A stretch of DNA of 64,000 nucleotides from Microvelia longipes (lineage: Eukaryota; Arthropoda; Insecta; Hemiptera; Veliidae). The position numbers were made by a program, and so were the translations under genes. The notes under the pieces were generated by a model that saw only the letters and a list, made by a program, of their open reading frames with translations, made no database searches and had not been told where the DNA came from. The stretch lies in assembly GCA_018340805.1 (NCBI GenBank), contig JACMZG010001870.1:49971115-50035114 (forward strand). The letters are read 5' to 3'. This document shows, one piece after another, positions 60,138-64,000 of the stretch (the first letter of the stretch is position 1; each line of letters opens with the position of its first letter).

Positions 60138-60630
60138 TAAGTGCGTTCGAATATCCACGGCCTTCTAGAACATTGGATCACCAACAAACTTGTTTTATAC
60201 TTTTTTTTCAAAATTTTCAGTAATAGCCGGATTTGTGATAAATGAAGGCTATTTCCGTAATCTGCACGCTCTTTTGGTTAATCTCAAAGAGTATTTACAT
60301 TCACTCAACGAATTATTTTTAATCTAACTTGGTACATACATAACTACTGTTAGACGTCAATGTCAACAATATGACATGTCAAATATAACACAAATCAGTA
60401 GTACATTGACGTCTAACAGTAGTTATGTATGTACCAAGTTAGATTAAAAATAATTCGTTGAGTTGAATGTAAATACTCTTTGACATTAACCAAAAGAGCG
60501 TGCAGATTACGGAAAGGCTTCATTTATCACAAAATCCGGCTAATTACTGAAAATTTTTGAAAAAAAAGTTATAAAAAAAGTTTGCTGATGATCCAATGTT
60601 CTAGAGGCCGTGGATATACGACCGCGCTTA
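60138..60630. mobile_element. Foldback MITE with ~220-bp arms and TA flanks
   Basis: Left arm 60,140-60,364 and right arm 60,398-60,628 are inverted copies: ATATCCACGGCC, TCTAGAACATTGGATCA, GTAATCTGCACGCTCTTTTG and AACTACTGTTAGACGTCAAT pair in order with few differences. A TA lies outside each end (60,138-60,139 and 60,629-60,630), as for Tc1/mariner-type insertion. The loop is ~33 bp. Confidence 0.88.
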
Positions 60631-60814
60631 TAAGCTTCATTTTCGTTGGACTTCGCTCAATCTGTTACCTACATTCAGACAACATACTTGTTTATTAGTC
60701 TTTTGTCTTTTTTGTTTGAATTCTCCTGTCCGACTCTTAATTTTCTAAGAAAAAAGAGCTTTTTAGGGTCTTCCTGATCAAGAATATATTTTTATTTATT
60801 TATGTGTATACGTA

Positions 60815-60910
60815 TGTACGAGTTTTGTTCCTAGACGTTTATATGGGACACAATAACTTTCGAACACTTTCTTGGATCGAAATGAAACTTATGTGAAAAA
60901 TTCTAGAAAA
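60815..60910 (+). repeat. Noncoding repeat family Q, copy 4
   Basis: GTACGAGTTTTGTTCCTAGA, CGTTTATATGGGACACAATA, ACTTTCGAACACTTTCTTGG, ATCGAAATGAAACTT. Collinear with the minus-strand copy at 15.85-16.03 kb. It follows a TATTTAT/TATACGTATG stretch in place of (TA)n. Confidence 0.65.
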
Positions 60911-61017
60911 AAAGTCTCAAACCCTTTTTTTACAAAATGTATGTTGAACTTCTCAATAATGACCCACAAACATTTAAAAACATCAACAATTTTTTTATGT
61001 GTTTGATCAAGCTAAAA

Positions 61018-61455
61018 TTTACACGTGTACTCACAACGTAGGACCATTTATGCATGTATTTCTTCCACATAAAACTACCATTTATAATTGTATTCTCACA
61101 CAAGAACTACCATTTATACATGTATTTCTTACACAGAACTACATTCATACACGCATCTCTTACACAAGAACTAGCATTTATACATATTCTTACCTAAGAA
61201 CTACATTTATAATGTATTCTCACACAGAATACCATATTACCAACTCACCATAAGAAATTACCATTTATACATGTATTTCTTACAAACTACCATTTAACAT
61301 GTATTCTCACACAAGAACTACATTTATATGTATTTCTTACACAGAATACCATTTATACATGTATTTCTCACACAAGAACCTACCATTTTATACATGTATT
61401 CTCACACAAGAACTACCATTTATAATGTATTTCTTACAAGAACTACCATTTAGGG
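61018..61455. repeat. Minisatellite, ~33-bp unit
   Basis: About twelve units of CACAAGAACTACCATTTATA plus CATGTATTTCTTA, with many one-base indels between units (ACAAACTAC, ACAGAATACC). It resembles the 28-bp satellite in its indel pattern. Confidence 0.92.
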
Positions 61456-61604
61456 TTAGTACACGATTACATTACATTCTCAGTATTAGTTCTGATCTTA
61501 TTGATGATAACATAATGTTAACAAATTATGTTTTTTGACTAATACATTTAAAAATTTGCTAATATCGTGGCCAATAATATGACGAACTGATAACGGGCAA
61601 TAAT

Positions 61605-61700
61605 CAGAGAGGTGCGGGGGCTGTTTCGCAGCCCTAAGCGCCGACGCCGTGTTGTGGCCGAGGAGCAAAGCACCGTAGCCGCGGAGCGGCAAGGCCACTT
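61605..61700. repeat. Second GC-rich hairpin island
   Basis: GGGCTG-TTTCG-CAGCCC (61,618-61,634), then an outer stem GTGGCC/GGCCAC (61,654-61,659 and 61,693-61,698) enclosing GCCGC-GGA-GCGGC (61,678-61,690). It also contains GCGCCGACGCCG. Same style as 44.13-44.37 kb but with fewer units. Confidence 0.75.
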
Positions 61701-64000
61701 GTCTTAAATATACTTTGTAGAGAGAATTCTTAAATTTTTCTATTAATGCATTTATTATATTTCATTTCTTTTTTTACTTCCTACTGGATTTGCAAAACGA
61801 AGTAATTGACAGGAATTCAAATTAATTTATTTGATATAAAAAGTACAAACAAAGTAGTACATACAGGTTTTTAGATCAATACTCCCCCAAAACAGCAAGC
61901 TGGAGCTTGGGGGAGGAGTTTAAGACTTTATCAGGTAAACATAAAAATAATATTTTAAATTTTAATTTTAAGTATAAAATAAAATGTATCTGTAAAAAGA
62001 AATTATTCTTGCTTAAAACTAAATAAAAGATATAAATAAAGGTGATAAATAAAAATAAATTTTAATAAGTAAAGTATTATAAGTGCCAGTAAAATTGTAA
62101 TAGTGGTCAAAAGAATATGTAAAAAGAAATGTATAAATATTTAAGTAAAGATACGAGTCTTTCAGAAGAATGAATAGGCATTTGTATTATGTTTTTATAG
62201 CTATATATGGAAATAAAGCAGCGTAAAATAATAAAAAAGATTAATATAGAAATAAAGTAATTAGATAGAAAAAAGATAATGAAGTGTGTTTTATAAATTA
62301 TTATAATAATGCATTTCAAAGCATATTTAAACATAGTAAATAAATAAATAAACAAGGAAAACGAAAATAAATAAAACTAGGGAAAAGAAAATAAATAAAA
62401 TAAAAGACAATATGATCAGTGCGACAACCCAAACTGTTTCTATCAATTTCTCAAAACAGTGCATATTTTCCGTGTTAATTTTTTTTTTAACAAGTTCGTA
62501 GGCTTTTACTTTTTTCTACAAGGAGATACAAGTTAGATTGGTAAGTTGGAGGGGAGGGGAAGGTGGAAGTAATTTTGAATAATAGAAGGAAGGAGAAATT
62601 TGAAACATCCAATGTTAAGGTAAAAAAAAAGTTTTTTTTATTCTAAGACGCCTTGTTTCCATTTTCTAAGGGATGCGCCCCTTTTTGAGTAGGCGCCCCA
62701 AATAGTCCAGTTCCCCCTTTCTTATTAATATTTATAAAGGTTTTTATAAAGAATAAAGAGAGTACAAGAATAAAGAAGCTTCTTAAAGATAAACTTTTTT
62801 GCTTTATTTTAAGTACAAAGTACATTACTGAACTTCTTTTAAAGGGAACAACTCTGGGGCCAAGAAAATGTAAAATTATTTGTATTTGGAAAAGTGTAAG
62901 TCAGGGTAAAGAAAAGTTAACTTTTTGTAACTTTCTGTAAGGATATGAAAACCTAGGTAGAGTAACGTTGTTGTATTTTCTTTTTGTACTAAACTAAATT
63001 TCTTTGGTATTGAGTATTCTACAGAAATAGTCAAAGTTTTTAATAGTTTATTATATAAATGTGCAAGAAGCTCTATAACAATTGAAACATTATCTTTAAA
63101 ACGTTTTACTCAAGCCTCAAATGTTGACGAAGAATCCTACGCGTTATTACGATCAGTCAGGAATTAATCTTAATATACTTGTGCTATACAAGTAGCAGCA
63201 ATTTGTAGAATAATATCCTATTATATTAACAATATACAGGGTGTACAAAATAAAACTCCCTTCCCGAAAGGAGGTGGCACTACAGCTAATTTCCAACAAA
63301 AACTTAATTTAACTATAGTCCGATTTTCAAACCGTTCTACCACAAGGTCAAATTTTATGATTTTAAAAAATGCGTTGACTTAACTTCATAAAATGACCAA
63401 TTGTGGCTAAACTATAACTGCTAGCTTCAAAATATTGGTTTCGTTGGAAAGCTGAGAAAATTTGCTATAAGACCACTCACTTGTATTTTCAAAAATTTAA
63501 CATAACAGCCAAAAATTTGCATGAAATCAAAAATTAGCAAAATTTTTGATTTCCAAAAATTTTGAAGTTACTTTGATGAGAAACTAGCAAACGTGAGAAC
63601 CTCTTGGTTTCAGGAAAACTACCTTGTTTACTCCTCTTTAAGTCAATACCCATATCATTATACGTTGATACGGTGATTTTTTCAGAAAAAGCAAAAATAG
63701 GCTCAAAAAACGCTAAAATGACTCTTACAGAAGTGATTCTGTATAATAGTCCAAGAGCCAGACGCAAAAAACGTGACCGTCTAGCCCCAAAGGTTTAACC
63801 CACTAGATCGACTTATTCTGGCTCCCTGATAATGAATCAGGTGGTCTGCCGTTTCAGATAAGGGAAATTTAGCCCCGGGGCCCCTTTAAATCCGAAAAAT
63901 GACCCCAAATTCTGTTTTCGCCCAATAACGGTGTTCCTATTGATTTTATCTAAAAAGTTAAAGGGTTGTTTTTTAAAGTTTATTAAATTTGTGATAAATC
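61701..64000. other. AT-rich noncoding stretch, possibly with an element at the right edge
   Basis: No supported gene. An imperfect inverted pair ACTCCCCCAA/TTGGGGGAG lies at 61,881-61,915. From about 63,236 a block starting ACAGGGTGTACAAAATAAAA looks like the end of a repeat that continues past the window; its other end is not visible. Overlapping frames at 63,534-63,798 have no domain. Confidence 0.45.

Noticed and set aside
63236..64000. Complete DNA transposon starting at ACAGGGTGTAC
   Set aside because: Only one possible end is inside the window, with no inverted partner and no coding capacity.

Overview
The window reads as a gene-poor, strongly AT-rich stretch of an animal nuclear genome. 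I find no intact host protein-coding gene. An arthropod is the likeliest host: there are jockey/CR1-like and R2-like non-LTR retrotransposon remnants, a Penelope-like remnant with a hammerhead-like motif, tRNA- and 5S-rRNA-derived SINEs, many MITEs and foldback elements, and long simple repeats. The phylum is an inference; nothing here fixes the species. There is no sign of prokaryotic, viral or organellar organisation.

Layout. 0-5 kb: a 5S-derived SINE, a tRNA-SINE between duplicated flanks, a 0.6 kb foldback element and a 0.7 kb (GA)n tract. 7.6-8.7 kb: a 5'-truncated jockey/CR1-like element on the minus strand. 11.5-13.5 kb: a MITE and a full-length tRNA-SINE with target-site duplications. 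15-18 kb: noncoding repeats tied to (TA)n tracts. 17.9-23.1 kb: five unrelated minisatellites and a DNA-transposon-like element. 24.3-25.2 kb: a second dead reverse transcriptase. 28.1-29.3 kb: a Penelope-like 3' end carrying a hammerhead-like motif, then two tRNA-SINEs. 29.6-31.4 kb: a GCGAAGC-rich array, another noncoding repeat and a 5S-SINE with an internal deletion. 32.5-35 kb: one SINE split by a roughly 2 kb nested insertion, itself holding a second hammerhead-like motif, a 150-bp tandem repeat and a 0.7 kb palindrome. 35.5-37.3 kb: a SINE, a foldback element and a tandem duplication. 38.3-39.4 kb: a 5S-SINE and an 860-bp TA-flanked element rich in hairpins. 42.5-44.4 kb: a TATA box with a 45-codon frame, a 789-bp element with a perfect 8-bp target duplication, and an array of GC-rich hairpins. 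47-50.7 kb: a tRNA-SINE with duplication, an R2-like C-terminus ending in (TTA)n, a MITE, a 5S-SINE and a three-armed palindrome. 51.4-58.2 kb: two satellites, the second (28-bp unit) with a degraded core that may be consensus error. 60.1-61.7 kb: a foldback element, a 33-bp minisatellite and a second hairpin island.

No genes here work together as a pathway. The most unusual theme is DNA or RNA structure. A run of hairpins at 44.13-44.37 kb closes in the triloops GAA, GGA or GTA. The heptamer GCGAAGC, known as an unusually stable DNA mini-hairpin, recurs in the 5S-derived SINE and in a separate array. Hairpins with a CGAG tandem-mismatch signature decorate a TA-flanked element. Two divergent hammerhead-like motifs share the same core and a compensated stem II.
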